From Orientallactaga sibirica (taxonomy: Eukaryota > Chordata > Mammalia > Rodentia > Dipodidae): a stretch of 64,000 nt of DNA. A program made the translations under genes and the position numbers. Below, one piece after another: positions 22,022 through 37,000 of the stretch (position 1 is the stretch's first letter; each line of letters begins with the position of its first letter). The stretch lies in assembly GCA_036365145.1 (NCBI GenBank), contig JAEOAD010000243.1, positions 1 to 64,000 on the forward strand, in the 5' to 3' direction. The notes under the pieces are model-generated. The model was not told the DNA's origin and did not search any database. It worked only from the letters and a program-made list of their open reading frames with translations.

Positions 22022-25000
22022 GATGTACAGGTTAGTAGATTCGCCTCATTTCTAAAGTAGTTTGTTTAGAAAACAAACATCTTCATTACTTAACATTGTA
22101 CTGTGTGAAATAAGCTAATTCGGTTCTAGGAATCACTTGCTTTCCTACAAAGAAGGTTGAGTGCAGCAAGTTCAAACTTTCCTAGTTTGTGTAATCTAAC
22201 AAGATGTACAAATTGGTAGATTCACCTCATTTCTAAAGTAGTTTCTTGAGAAAACAAACATCTTCATTACTGAACACTGTACTGTGTGAAATAAGTTAAT
22301 TCGGTTCTAGGAATCACTTTTCTACAAAGAAGGTTGAGTTGCAGCAAGTTCAAACTTTCCTAGTTTGTGTAATCTAACAAGATGTCCAAGTTAGTAGATT
22401 CCTCATTTTTAAAGTAGTTTCTTGAGAAAACAAACATCTTCATTGCTTAACATTGTACTGTGTGAAATAAGGTAATTCTGGTTCTAGGAATCACTTGCTT
22501 TCCTACAAAGAAGGTTGAGTGCAGCAAGTTCAAACTTTCCTAGTTAATGTAATGCAACAAGATGTACAAGTTAGTAGATTCGCCTCATTTCTAAAGTAGT
22601 TTGTTGAGAAAACAAACATCTTCATTGCCGAACATTGTACTGTGTGAAATAAGCTAATTGTTCTAGGAATCAGTTGCTTTCCTACAAAGAAGGTTGAGTG
22701 CAGCAAGTTCAAACTTTCCTAGTTTGTGTAATCTAACAAGATGTACAAGTTAGTAGATCTGCCTCATTTCTAAAGTAGTTTCTTGAGAAAACAAACATCT
22801 TCATTGCTAACATTGTACTGTGTGAAATAAGCTAATTCTGTTCTAGGAATCACTTGCTTTTTCCTACAAAGAAGGTTGAGTGCAGCAAGTTCAAACTTTC
22901 CTAGTTTGTGTAATCTAACAAGATGTACAAATTAGTAGATTCACCTCATTTCTAAAGTAGTTTCTTGAGAAAACAAACATCTTCATTGCCTAACATTGTA
23001 CTGTGTGAAATAAGCTAATTCGGTTCTAGGAATCACTTGCTTGCTTTCCTAAAGAAGGTTGAGTGCAGCAAGTTCAAACTTTCCTAGTTTGTGTAATCTA
23101 ACAAGATGTACAAGTTAGTAGATTCGCCTCATTTCTAAAGTAGTTTCTTTGAGAAAACAAACATCTTCATTGCCTAACATTGTACTGTGTGAAATAAGTT
23201 AATTCGGTTCTAGGAATCACTTGCTTTCCTCCAAAGAAGGTTGAGTGCAGCAAGTTCAAACTTTCCTAGTTAATGTAATCTAACAAGATGTACAACTTTA
23301 GTAGATTCGCCTCATTTCTAAAGTAGTTTCTGAGAAAACAAACATCTTCATTGCCAAACATTGTACTGTGTGAAATAAGCTAATTAGGTTCTAGGAATCA
23401 CTTGCTTTCCTACAAAGAAGGTTGAGTGCAGCAAGTTCAAACTTTCCTAGTTTGTGTAATCTAACAAGATGTACAAGTTAGTAGATTGGCCTCATTTCTA
23501 AAGTAGTTTGTTGAGAAAACAAACATCTTCATTGTCTAACATTGTACTGTGTGAAATAAGCTAATTCGGTTCTAGGAATCACTTGCTTTCCTACAAAGAA
23601 GGTTGAGTGCAGCAAGTTCAAACTTTCCTAGTTTGTGTAATCTAACAAGATGTACAAGTTAGTAGATTCGCCTCATTTCTAAAGTAGTTTGTTGAGAAAA
23701 CAAACATCTTCATTGCCTAACACTGTACTGTGTGAAATAAGCTAAGTTCGGTTCTAGGAATCACTTGCTTTCCTACAAAGAAGGTTGAGTGCAGCAAGTT
23801 CAAACTTTCCTAGTTTGTGTAATCTAACAAGATGTACAAGTTAGTAGATTCACCTCATTTCTAAAGTAGTTTCTTGAGAAAACAAACATCTTCAGAACCT
23901 AACATTGTACTGTGTGAAATAATTTAATTTGGTTCTAGGAATCACTTGCTTCCTACAAAGAAGGTTGAGTTTAGCAAGTTCAAACTTTCCTAGTTTGTGT
24001 AATCTAACAAGATGTACAAGTTAGTAGATTCACCTCATTTCTAAAGTAGTTTGTTGAGAAAACAAACATCTTCATTGCTTAACATTGTACTGTGTGAAAT
24101 AAGCTAGTTTCTGTTCTAGGAATCACTTGCTTTCCTACAAAGAAGGTTGAGTGCAGCAAGTTCAAACTTTCCTAGTTTGTGTAATCTAACAAGATGTACA
24201 AGTTAGTAGATTCCCTCATTTCTAAAGTAGTTTCTTGAGAAAACAAACATCTTCATTGCCTAACATTGTACTGTGTGAAATAAGTTAATTTGGTTCTAGG
24301 AATCACTTGCTTTCTACAAAGAAGGTTGAGTGCAGCAAGTTCAAACTTTCCTAGTTTGTGTAATCTAACAAGATGTACAAGTTAGTAGATTCGCCTCATT
24401 TCTAAAGTAGTTTCTTGAGAAAACAAACATCTTCATTGCTGAACATTGTACTGTGTGAAATAAGTTAATTGGTTCTAGGAATCACTTGCTTTCCTACAAA
24501 GAAGGTTGAGTGCAGCAAGTTCAAACTTTCCTAGTTTGTGTAATCTAACAAGATGTACAACTTAGTAGATTCGCCTCATTTCTAAAGTAGTTTGTTGAGA
24601 AAACAAACATCTTCATTGCAGAACATTGTACTGTGTGAAATAAACTAGTTCGGTTCTAGGAATCACTTGCTTTCCTACAAAGAAGGTTGAGTGCAGCAAG
24701 TTCAAACTTTCCTAGTTTGTGTAATCTAACAAGATGTACAAGTTAGTAGATTCGCCTCATTTCTAAAGTAGTTTCTTGAGAAAACAAACATCTTCATTGC
24801 CGAACATTGTACTGTGTGAAATAAGCTAATTCGGTTCTAGGAATCACTTGCTTTCCTACAAAGAAGGTTGAGTGCAGCAAGTTCAAACTTTCCTAGTTTG
24901 TGTAATCTAACAAGATGTACAAGTTAGTAGATCTGCCTCATTTCTAAAAATAGTTTGTTGAGAAAACAAACATCTTCATTACACAACATTGTACTGTGTG

Positions 25001-28000
25001 AAATAAGCTAATTGGTTCTAGGAATCACTTGCTTTCCTACAAAGAAGGTTGAGTGCAGCAAGTTCAAACTTTCCTAGTTTGTGTAATCTAACAAGATGTA
25101 CAAGTTAGTAGATTCGCCTCATTTCTAAAGTAGTTTCTTGAGAAAACAAACATCTTCATTGCTTAACATTGTACTGTGTGAAATAAGTTAATTCAATTCT
25201 AGGAATCACTTGCTTTCCTACAAAGAAGGTTGAGTGCAGCAAGTTCAAACTTTCCTAGTTTGTGTAATCTAACAAGATGTACAAGTTAGTAGATTCGCCT
25301 CATTTCTAAAGTAGTTTGTTGAGAAAACAAACATCTTCATTGCCGAACATTGTACTGTGTGAAATAAGCTAATTCGGTTCTAGGAATCACTTGCTTTTCC
25401 TACAAAGAAGGTTGAGTGCAGCAAGTTCAAACTTTCCTAGTTTGTGTAATCTAACAAGATGTACAAGTTAGTAGATTCACTCATTTTCTAAAGTAGTTTC
25501 TTGAGAAAACAAACATCTTCATTGCCTAACATTGTACTGTGTGAAATAAGCTAAATTGGTTCTAGGAATCACTTGCTTTCCTACAAAGAAGGTTGAGTGC
25601 AGCAAGTTCAAACTTTCCTAGTTTGTGTAATCTAACAAGATGTACAAGTTAGTAGATTTGCCTCCATTTCTAAAGTAGTTTCTTGAGAAAACAAACATCT
25701 TCATTGCTCTAACATTGTACTGTGTGAAATAAGCTAATTCGGTTCTAGGAATCACTTGCTTTCCTACAAAGAAGGTTGAGTGCAGCAAGTTCAAACTTTC
25801 CTAGTTTGTGTAATCTAACAAGATGTACAAGTTAGTAGATTTGCCTCATTTCTAAAGTAGTTTCTTGAGAAAACAAACATCTTCATTGCTAACATTGTAC
25901 TGTGTGAAATAAGCTAATTCGGTTCTAGGAATCACTTGCTTTCCTACAAAGAAGGTTGAGTGCAGCAAGTTCAAACTTTCCTAGTTTGTGTAATCTAACA
26001 AGATGTACAAGTTAGTAGATTCGCCTCATTTCTAAAGTAGTTTCTTGAGAAAACAAACATCTTCATTGTTTAACATTGTACTGTGTGAAATAAGCTAATT
26101 CGGTTCTAGGAATCACTTGCTTTCCTACAAAGAAGGTTGAGTGCAGCAAGTTCAAACTTTCCTAGTTTGTGTAATCTAACAAGATGTACAAGTTAGTAGA
26201 TTCGCCTCATTTCTAAAGTAGTTTCTTGAGAAAACAAACATCTTCATTGCCGAACATTGTACTGTGTGAAATAAGCTAATTGGTTCTAGGAATCACTTGC
26301 TTTCCTACAAAGAAGGTTGAGTGCAGCAAGTTCAAACTTTCCTAGTTTGTGTAATCTAACAAGATGTACAAGTTAGTAGATTCGCCTCATTTCTAAAGTA
26401 GTTTCTTTGAGAAAACAAACATCTTCATTGCCTAACATTGTACTGTGTGAAATAAGCTAATTCGTTCTAGGAATCACTTGCTTTCCTACAAAGAAGGTTG
26501 AGTGCAGCAAGTTCAAACTTTCCTAGTTTGTGTAATCTAACAAGATGTACAAGTTAGTAGATTCGCCTCATTTCTAAAGTAGTTTCTTGAGAAAACAAAC
26601 ATCTTCATTGCTTTAACATTGTACTGTGTGAAATAAGCTAATTCGGTTCTAGGAATCACTTGCTTTCCTACAAAGAAGGTTGAGTGCAGCAAGTTCAAAC
26701 TTTCCTAGTTTGTGTAATCTAACAAGATGTACAAGTTAGTAGATTCGCCTCATTTCTAAAGTAGTTTCTTGAGAAAACAAACATCTTCATTGCCTAACAT
26801 TGTACTGTGTGAAATAAGCTTGTTGGTTCTAGGAATCACTTGCTTTCCTACAAAGAAGGTTGAGTGCAGCAAGTTCAAACTTTCCTAGTTTGTGTAATCT
26901 AACAAGATGTACAAGTTAGTAGATTCGCCTCATTTCTAAAGTAGTTTCTTGAGAAAACAAACATCTTCATTGCCTAACATTGTACTGTGTGAAATAAGCT
27001 AATTCTGGTCTAGGAATCACTTGCTTTCCTACAAAGAAGGTTGAGTGCAGCAAGTTCAAACTTTCCTAGTTTGTGTAATCTAACAAGATGTACAAGTTAG
27101 TAGATTCGCCATCATTTCTAAAGTAGTTTCTTGAGAAAACAAACATCTTCATTGCCTAACGTTGTACTGTGTGAAATAAGCTAATCTGGTTCTAGGAATC
27201 ACTTGCTTTCCTACAAAGAAGGTTGAGTGCAGCAAGTTCAAACTTTCCTAGTTTGTGTAATCTAACAAGATGTACAAGTTAGTAGATTCGCCTCATTTCT
27301 AAAGTAGTTTCTTGAGAAAACAAACATCTTCATTGCCTAACATTGTACTGTGTGAAATAAGCTAATTGTTCTAGGAATCACTTGCTTTCCTACAAAGAAG
27401 GTTGAGTGCAGCAAGTTCAAACTTTCCTAGTTTGTGTAATCTAACAAGATGTACAAGTTAGTAGATTTGCCTCATTTCTAAAGTAGTTTCTTGAGAAAAC
27501 AAACATCTTCATTGCCAACATTGTACTGTGTGAAATAAGCTAATCTGGTTCTAGGAATCACTTGCTTTCCTACAAAGAAGGTTGAGTGCAGCAAGTTCAA
27601 ACTTTCCTAGTTTGTGTAATCTAACAAGATGTACAAGTTAGTAGATTCGCCTCATTTCTAAAGTAGTTTCTTGAGAAAACAAACATCTTCATTGCCTAAC
27701 ATTGTACTGTGTGAAATAAGCTAATTGGTTCTAGGAATCACTTGCTTTCCTACAAAGAAGGTTGAGTGCAGCAAGTTCAAACTTTCCTAGTTTGTGTAAT
27801 CTAACAAGATGTACAAGTTAGTAGATTCGCCTCATTTCTAAAGTAGTTTCTTGAGAAAACAAACATCTTCATTGCCTAACGTTGTACTGTGTGAAATAAG
27901 CTAATTCGGTTCTAGGAATCACTTGCTTTCCTACAAAGAAGGTTGAGTGCAGCAAGTTCAAACTTTCCTAGTTTGTGTAATCTAACAAGATGTACAAGTT

Positions 28001-31000
28001 AGTAGATTCGCCTCATTTCTAAAGTAGTTTCTTGAGAAAACAAACATCTTCATTGCCTAACATTGTACTGTGTGAAATAAGCTAATTGTTCTAGGAATCA
28101 CTTGCTTTCCTACAAAGAAGGTTGAGTGCAGCAAGTTCAAACTTTCCTAGTTTGTGTAATCTAACAAGATGTACAAGTTAGTAGATCTGCCTCATTTCTA
28201 AAGTAGTTTCTTGAGAAAACAAACATCTTCATTGCCTTTAACATTGTACTGTGTGAAATAAGCTAATTGGTTCTAGGAATCACTTGCTTCCTACAAAGAA
28301 GGTTGAGTGCAGCAAGTTCAAACTTTCCTAGTTTGTGTAATCTAACAAGATGTACAAGTTAGTAGATCTGCCTCATTTCTAAAGTAGTTTCTTGAGAAAA
28401 CAAACATCTTCATTGTTTAACATTGTACTGTGTGAAATAAGCTAATCTGTTCTAGGAATCACTTGCTTTCCTACAAAGAAGGTTGAGTGCAGCAAGTTCA
28501 AACTTTCCTAGTTTGTGTAATCTAACAAGATGTACAAGTTAGTAGATTCGCCTCATTTCTAAAGTAGTTTCTTGAGAAAACAAACATCTTCATTGCCTAA
28601 CATTGTACTGTGTGAAATAAGCTAATTCGGTTCTAGGAATCACTTGCTTTCCTACAAAGAAGGTTGAGTGCAGCAAGTTCAAACTTTCCTAGTTTGTGTA
28701 ATCTAACAAGATGTACAAGTTAGTAGATTCTGCCTCATTTCTAAAGTAGTTTCTTGAGAAAACAAACATCTTCATTGCCTAACATTGTACTGTGTGAAAT
28801 AAGCTAATTCTGTTCTAGGAATCACTTGCTTTCCTACAAAGAAGGTTGAGTGCAGCAAGTTCAAACTTTCCTAGTTTGTGTAATCTAACAAGATGTACAA
28901 GTTAGTAGATGCCTCATTTCTAAAGTAGTTTTTGAGAAAACAAACATCTTCATTGTTTAACATTGTACTGTGTGAAATAAGCTAATTCGGTTTCTAGGAA
29001 TCACTTGCTTTCCTACAAAGAAGGTTGAGTGCAGCAAGTTCAAACTTTCCTAGTTTGTGTAATCTAACAAGATGTACAAGTTAGTAGATTCGCCTCATTT
29101 CTAAAGTAGTTTCTTGAGAAAACAAACATCTTCATTGCCTAACGTTGTACTGTGTGAAATAAGCTAATTCGGTTCTAGGAATCACTTGCTTTCCTACAAA
29201 GAAGGTTGAGTGCAGCAAGTTCAAACTTTCCTAGTTTGTGTAATCTAACAAGATGTACAAGTTAGTAGATTCGCCTCATTTCTAAAGTAGTTTCTTGAGA
29301 AAACAAACATCTTCATTGCCTAACGTTGTACTGTGTGAAATAAGCTAATTCGGTTCTAGGAATCACTTGCTTTCCTACAAAGAAGGTTGAGTGCAGCAAG
29401 TTCAAACTTTCCTATTTTGTGTAATCTAACAAGATGTACAAGTTAGTAGATTCGCCTCATTTCTAAAGTAGTTTCTTGAGAAAACAAACATCTTCATTGC
29501 CTAACATTGTACTGTGTGAAATAAGCTAATTCGGTTCTAGGAATCACTTGCTTTCCTACAAAGAAGTTGAGTGCAGCAAGTTCAAACTTTCCTAGTTTGT
29601 GTAATCTAACAAGATGTACAAGTTAGTAGATTCGCCTCATTTCTAAAGTAGTTTCTTGAGAAAACAAACATCTTCATTGTTTAACATTGTACTGTGTGAA
29701 ATAAGCTAATTTGGTTCTAGGAATCACTTGCTTTCCTACAAAGAAGGTTGAGTGCAGCAAGTTCAAACTTTCCTAGTTTGTGTAATCTAACAAGATGTAC
29801 AAGTTAGTAGATTCCTCATTTCTAAAGTAGTTTCTTGAGAAAACAAACATCTTCATTGCCTAACATTGTACTGTGTGAAATAAGCTAATTGGTTCTAGGA
29901 ATCACTTGCTTTCTCCTACAAAGAAGGTTGAGTGCAGCAAGTTCAAACTTTCCTAGTTTGTGTAATCTAACAAGATGTACAAGTTAGTAGATTTGCCTCA
30001 TTTCTAAAGTAGTTTCTTGAGAAAACAAACATCTTCATTGCCTAACGTTGTACTGTGTGAAATAAGCTAATTCGGTTCTAGGAATCACTTGCTTTCCTAC
30101 AAAGAAGGTTGAGTGCAGCAAGTTCAAACTTTCCTAGTTTGTGTAATCTAACAAGATGTACAAGTTAGTAGATTCGCCTCTCATTTCTAAAGTTTTTGAG
30201 AAAACAAACATCTTCATTGCCTAACATTGTACTGTGTGAAATAAGCTAATTCTGGTTCTAGGAATCACTTGCTTTCCTACAAAGAAGGTTGAGTGCAGCA
30301 AGTTCAAACTTTCCTAGTTTGTGTAATCTAACAAGATGTACAAGTTAGTAGATTCGCCTCATTTCTAAAGTAGTTTCTTGAGAAAACAAACATCTTCATT
30401 GTTTGAACATTGTACTGTGTGAAATAAGCTAATTTGTTCTAGGAATCACTTGCTTTTCCTACAAAGAAGGTTGAGTGCAGCAAGTTCAAACTTTCCTAGT
30501 TTGTGTAATCTAACAAGATGTACAAGTTAGTAGATTCGCCTCATTTCTAAAGTAGTTTCTTGAGAAAACAAACATCTTCATTGCCTGAACATTGTACTGT
30601 GTGAAATAAGCTAATTGTTCTAGGAATCACTTGCTTTCCTACAAAGAAGGTTGAGTGCAGCAAGTTCAAACTTTCCTAGTTTGTGTAATCTAACAAGATG
30701 TACAAGTTAGTAGATTCGCCTCATTTCTAAAGTAGTTTCTTGAGAAAACAAACATCTTCATTGCCTAACATTGTACTGTGTGAAATAAGCTAATTGTTCT
30801 AGGAATCACTTGCTTTCCTACAAAGAAGGTTGAGTGCAGCAAGTTCAAACTTTCCTAGTTTGTGTAATCTAACAAGATGTACAAGTTAGTAGATTCGCCT
30901 CATTTCTAAAGTAGTTTCTTGAGAAAACAAACATCTTCATTGCCTAACATTGTACTGTGTGAAATAAGCTAATTCTGGTTCTAGGAATCACTTGCTTTCC

Positions 31001-34000
31001 TACAAAGAAGGTTGAGTGCAGCAAGTTCAAACTTTCCTAGTTTGTGTAATCTAACAAGATGTACAAGTTAGTAGATTCGCCTCATTTCTAAAGTAGTTTC
31101 TTGAGAAAACAAACATCTTCATTGCCTAACATTGTACTGTGTGAAATAAGCTAATTTGTTCTAGGAATCACTTGCTTTCCTACAAAGAAGGTTGAGTGCA
31201 GCAAGTTCAAACTTTCCTAGTTTGTGTAATCTAACAAGATGTACAAGTTAGTAGATTCGCCTCATTTCTAAAGTAGTTTTTGAGAAAACAAACATCTTCA
31301 TTGCCGAACATTGTACTGTGTGAAATAAGCTAATTGGTTCTAGGAATCACTTGCTTTCCTACAAAGAAGGTTGAGTGCAGCAAGTTCAAACTTTCCTAGT
31401 TTGTGTAATCTAACAAGATGTACAAGTTAGTAGATTCGCCTCATTTCTAAAGTAGTTTCTTGAGAAAACAAACATCTTCATTGCCTGACATTGTACTGTG
31501 TGAAATAAGCTAATTTGGTTCTAGGAATCACTTGCTTTCCTACAAAGAAGGTTGAGTGCAGCAAGTTCAAAACTAGTTTAGTTTGTAATCTAACAAGATG
31601 TACAATTTAGTAGATTCGCCTCATTTCTAAAGTAGTTTCTTGAGAAAACAAACATCTTCATTGCCAAACATTGTACTGTGTGAAATAAGCTAATTGGTTC
31701 TAGGAATCACTTGCTTTCCTACAAAGAAGGTTGAGTGCAGCAAGTTCAAACTTTCCTAGTTTGTGTAATCTAACAAGATGTACAAGTTAGTAGATTTCGC
31801 CTCATTTCTAAAGTAGTTTTGAGAAAACAAACATCTTCATTGCCTAACATTGTACTGTGTGAAATAAGCTAAATTGTTCTAGGAATCACTTGCTTTCCTA
31901 CAAAGAAGGTTGAGTGCAGCAAGTTCAAACTTTCCTAGTTTGTGTAATCTAACAAGATGTACAAGTTAGTAGATTCGCCTCATTTCTAAAGTAGTTTCTT
32001 TGAAAACAAACATCTTCATTGCCGAACATTGTACTGTGTGAAATAAGCTAATTGGTTCTAGGAATCACTTGCTTTCCTACAAAGAAGGTTGAGTGCAGCA
32101 AGTTCAAACTTTCCTAGTTTGTGTAATCTAACAAGATGTACAAGTTAGTAGATTCGCCTCATTTCTAAAGTAGTTTCTTGAGAAAACAAACATCTTCATT
32201 ACTGAACATTGTACTGTGTGAAATAAGTTAATTGGTTCTAGGAATCACTTGCTTTCCTACAAAGAAGGTTGAGTGCAGCAAGTTCAAACTTTCCTAGTTT
32301 GTGTAATCTAACAAGATGTACAAGTTAGTAGATTCGCCTCATTTCTAAAGTAGTTTCTTGAGAAAACAAACATCTTCATTGCCTAACATTGTACTGTGTG
32401 AAATAAGCTAATTGGTTCTAGGAATCACTTGCTTTCCTACAAAGAAGGTTGAGTGCAGCAAGTTCAAACTTTCCTAGTTTGTGTAATCTAACAAGATGTA
32501 CAAGTTAGTAGATTCGCCTCATTTCTAAAGTAGTTTCTTGAGAAAACAAACATCTTCATTGCCTAACTTTGTACTGTGTGAAATAAGCTAATTCGGTTCT
32601 AGGAATCACTTGCTTTCCTACAAAGAAGGTTGAGTGCAGCAAGTTCAAACTTTCCTAGTTTGTGTAATCTAACAAGATGTACAAGTTAGTAGATTCGCCT
32701 CATTTCTAAAGTAGTTTCTTGAGAAAACAAACATCTTCATTGCCGAACATTGTACTGTGTGAAATAAGCTAATTGTTCTAGGAATCACTTGCTTTCCTAC
32801 AAAGAAGGTTGAGTGCAGCAAGTTCAAACTTTCCTAGTTTGTGTAATCTAACAAGATGTACAGTTAGTTAGTAGATTCCCCATTTCTAAAGTAGTTTCTT
32901 GAGAAAACAAACATCTTCATTGCCTAACATTGTACTGTGTGAAATAAGCTAATTGGTTCTAGGAATCACTTGCTTTCCTACAAAGAAGGTTGAGTGCAGC
33001 AAGTTCAAACTTTCCTAGTTTGTGTAATCTAACAAGATGTACAAGTTAGTAGATTTGCCTCATTTCTAAAGTAGTTTTTTGAGAAAACAAACATCTTCAT
33101 TGCCTAACATTGTACTGTGTGAAATAAGCTAATTTGGTTCTAGGAATCACTTGCTTTCCTACAAAGAAGGTTGAGTGCAGCAAGTTCAAACTTTCCTAGT
33201 TTGTGTAATCTAACAAGATGTACAAGTTAGTAGATTCGCCTCATTTTTAAAGTAGTTTCTTGAGAAAACAAACATCTTCATTGCCTAACGTTGTACTGTG
33301 TGAAATAAGCTAATTTGTTCTAGGAATCACTTGCTTTTCCTACAAAGAAGGTTGAGTGCAGCAAGTTCAAACTTTCCTAGTTTGTGTAATCTAACAAGAT
33401 GTACAAGTTAGTAGATTCGCCTCATTTCTAAAGTAGTTTTTGAGAAAACAAACATCTTCATTGCTGAACATTGTACTGTGTGAAATAAGCTAATTCGGTT
33501 CTAGGAATCACTTGCTTTCCTACAAAGAAGGTTGAGTGCAGCAAGTTCAAACTTTCCTAGTTTGTGTAATCTAACAAGATGTACAAGTTAGTAGATTCGC
33601 CTCATTTCTAAAGTAGTTTCTTGAGAAAACAAACATCTTCATTGCCTAACATTGTACTGTGTGAAATAAGCTAATTCGGTTCTAGGAATCACTTGCTTTC
33701 CTACAAAGAAGGTTGAGTGCAGCAAGTTCAAACTTTCCTAGTTTGTGTAATCTAACAAGATGTACAAGTTAGTAGATTCGCCTCATTTCTAAAGTAGTTT
33801 GAGAGAAAACAAACATCTTCATTGCCTAACATTGTACTGTGTGAAATAAGCTAATTGGTTCTAGGAATCACTTGCTTTCCTACAAAGAAGGTTGAGTGCA
33901 GCAAGTTCAAACTTTCCTAGTTTTTGTAATCTAACAAGATGTACAAGTTAGTAGATTCGCCTCATTTCTAAAGTAGTTTTTTGAGAAAACAAACATCTTC

Positions 34001-37000
34001 ATTGCCGAACATTGTACTGTGTGAAATAAGCTAATTGTTCTAGGAATCACTTGCTTTCCTACAAAGAAGGTTGAGTGCAGCAAGTTCAAACTTTCCTAGT
34101 TTGTGTAATCTAACAAGATGTACAAGTTAGTAGATTCGCCTCATTTCTAAAGTAGTTTCTTGAGAAAACAAACATCTTCATTGCTGAACATTGTACTGTG
34201 TGAAATAAGCTAATTCTGGTTCTAGGAATCACTTGCTTTCCTACAAAGAAGGTTGAGTGCAGCAAGTTCAAACTTTCCTAGTTTGTGTAATCTAACAAGA
34301 TGTACAAGTTAGTAGATTCGCCTCATTTCTAAAGTAGTTTCTTGAGAAAACAAACATCTTCATTGTTTAACATTGTACTGTGTGAAATAAGCTAATTGTT
34401 CTAGGAATCACTTGCTTTCCTACAAAGAAGGTTGAGTGCAGCAAGTTCAAACTTTCCTAGTTTGTGTAATCTAACAAGATGTACAAGTTAGTAGATTCGC
34501 CTCATTTCTAAAGTAGTAGTTTGAGAAAACAAACATCTTCATTGCCGAACATTGTACTGTGTGAAATAAGCTAATTGGTTCTAGGAATCACTTGCTTTCC
34601 TACAAAGAAGGTTGAGTGCAGCAAGTTCAAACTTTCCTAGTTTGTGTAATCTAACAAGATGTACAAGTTAGTAGATTCGCCTCATTTCTAAAGTAGTTTC
34701 TTGAGAAAACAAACATCTTCATTGCCAACATTGTACTGTGTGAAATAAGCTAATTCGTTCTAGGAATCACTTGCTTTCCTACAAAGAAGGTTGAGTGCAG
34801 CAAGTTCAAACTTTCCTAGTTTGTGTAATCTAACAAGATGTACAAGTTAGTAGATTCTCCTCATTTCTAAAGTAGTTTCTTTGAGAAAACAAACATCTTC
34901 ATTGCCGAAATTTGTACTGTGTGAAATAAGCTAATTCGGTTCTAGGAATCACTTGCTTTCCTACAAAGAAGGTTGAGTGCAGCAAGTTCAAACTTTCCTA
35001 GTTTGTGTAATCTAACAAGATGTACAAGTTAGTAGATTCGCCTCATTTCTAAAGTAGTTTTTTGAGAAAACAAACATCTTCATTGTTTAACATTGTACTG
35101 TGTGAAATAAGCTTAATTTGGTTCTAGGAATCACTTGCTTTCCTACAAAGAAGGTTGAGTGCAGCAAGTTCAAACTTTCCTAGTTTGTGTAATCTAACAA
35201 GATGTACAAGTTAGTAGATTCGCCTCATTTCTAAAGTAGTTTCTGAGAAAACAAACATCTTCATTGCCTAACGTTGTACTGTGTGAAATAAGCTAATTCG
35301 GTTCTAGGAATCACTTGCTTTCCTACAAAGAAGGTTGAGTGCAGCAAGTTCAAACTTTCCTAGTTTGTGTAATCTAACAAGATGTACAAGTTAGTAGATT
35401 CGCCTCATTTCTAAAGTAGTTTCTTGAGAAACAAACATCTTCATTGCTTTAACATTGTACTGTGTGAAATAAGTTAATTCGGTTCTAGGAAATCACTTTC
35501 TTCCAACAAAGAAGGTTGAGTGCAGCAAGTTCAAACTTTCCTAGTTTGTGTAATCTAACAAGATGTACAAGTTAGTAGATTGCCTCATTTCTAAAGTAGT
35601 TTCTGAGAAAACAAACATCTTCATTGCCTAACATTGTACTGTGTGAAATAAGCTAATTCTGGTTCTAGGAATCACTTGCTTTCCTACAAAGAAGGTTGAG
35701 TGCAGCAAGTTCAAACTTTCCTAGTTTGTGTAATCTAACAAGATGTACAAGTTAGTAGATTCGCCTCATTTCTAAAGTAGTTTCTTGAGAAAAAACAAAC
35801 ATCTTCATTGCCGAACATTGTACTGTGTGAAATAAGCTAATTTGGTTCTAGGAATCACTTGCTTTCCTACAAAGAAGGTTGAGTGCAGCAAGTTCAAACT
35901 TTCCTAGTTTGTGTAATCTAACAAGATGTACAAGTTAGTAGATTCGCCTCATTTCTAAAGTAGTTTCTTGAGAAAACAAACATCTTCATTGCCGAACATT
36001 GTACTGTGTGAAATAAGCTAATTCTGTTCTAGGAATCACTTGCTTTCCTACAAAGAAGGTTGAGTGCAGCAAGTTCAAACTTTCCTAGTTTGTGTAATCT
36101 AACAAGATGTACAAGTTAGTAGATTCGCCTCATTTCTAAAGTAGTTTCTTGAGAAAACAAACATCTTCATTGCTGAACATTGTACTGTGTGAAATAAGCT
36201 AATTTGGTTCTAGGAATCACTTGCTTTCCTACAAAGAAGGTTGAGTGCAGCAAGTTCAAACTTTCCTAGTTTGTGTAATCTAACAAGATGTACAAGTTAG
36301 TAGATTCGCTCATTTCTAAAGTAGTTTCTTGAGAAAACAAACATCTTCTCATTGTTTAACATTGTACTGTGTGAAATAAGCTAATTGTTCTAGGAATCAC
36401 TTGCTTTCCTACAAAGAAGGTTGAGTGCAGCAAGTTCAAACTTTCCTAGTTTGTGTAATCTAACAAGATGTACAAGTTAGTAGATTCGCCTCATTTCTAA
36501 AGTAGTTTCTTGAGAAAACAAACATCTTCATTGCCTAACATTGTACTGTGTGAAATAAGCTAATTGGTTTAGGAATCACTTGCTTTCCTACAAAGAAGGT
36601 TGAGTGCAGCAAGTTCAAACTTTCCTAGTTTGTGTAATCTAACAAGATGTACAAGTTAGTAGATTCGCCTCATTTCTAAAGTAGTTTCTTGAGAAAACAA
36701 ACATCTTCATTGCCGAACATTGTACTGTGTGAAATAAGCTAATTCGGTTCTAGGAATCACTTGCTTTCCTACAAAGAAGGTTGAGTGCAGCAAGTTCAAA
36801 CTTTCCTAGTTTGTGTAATCTAACAAGATGTACAAGTTAGTAGATTCGCCCTCATTTCTAAAGTAGTTTTTGAGAAAACAAACATCTTCATTGCCTAACA
36901 TTGTACTGTGTGAAATAAGCTAATTCGGTTCTAGGAATCACTTGCTTTCCTACAAAGAAGGTTGAGTGCAGCAAGTTCAAACTTTCCCTAGTTTGTGTAA

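Noticed and set aside
22530..22712. Open reading frame of 60 codons on the minus strand
   Set aside because: It is a satellite reading frame similar to the one near 3.9 kb. It reflects monomer periodicity, not a conserved protein.
27161..30047. Four-monomer higher-order repeat suggested by CCTAACGTTG at 27,161/27,881 and 29,325/30,047
   Set aside because: The monomers between the markers differ at their other variable sites in the two blocks, so the equal spacing is not backed by matching content.
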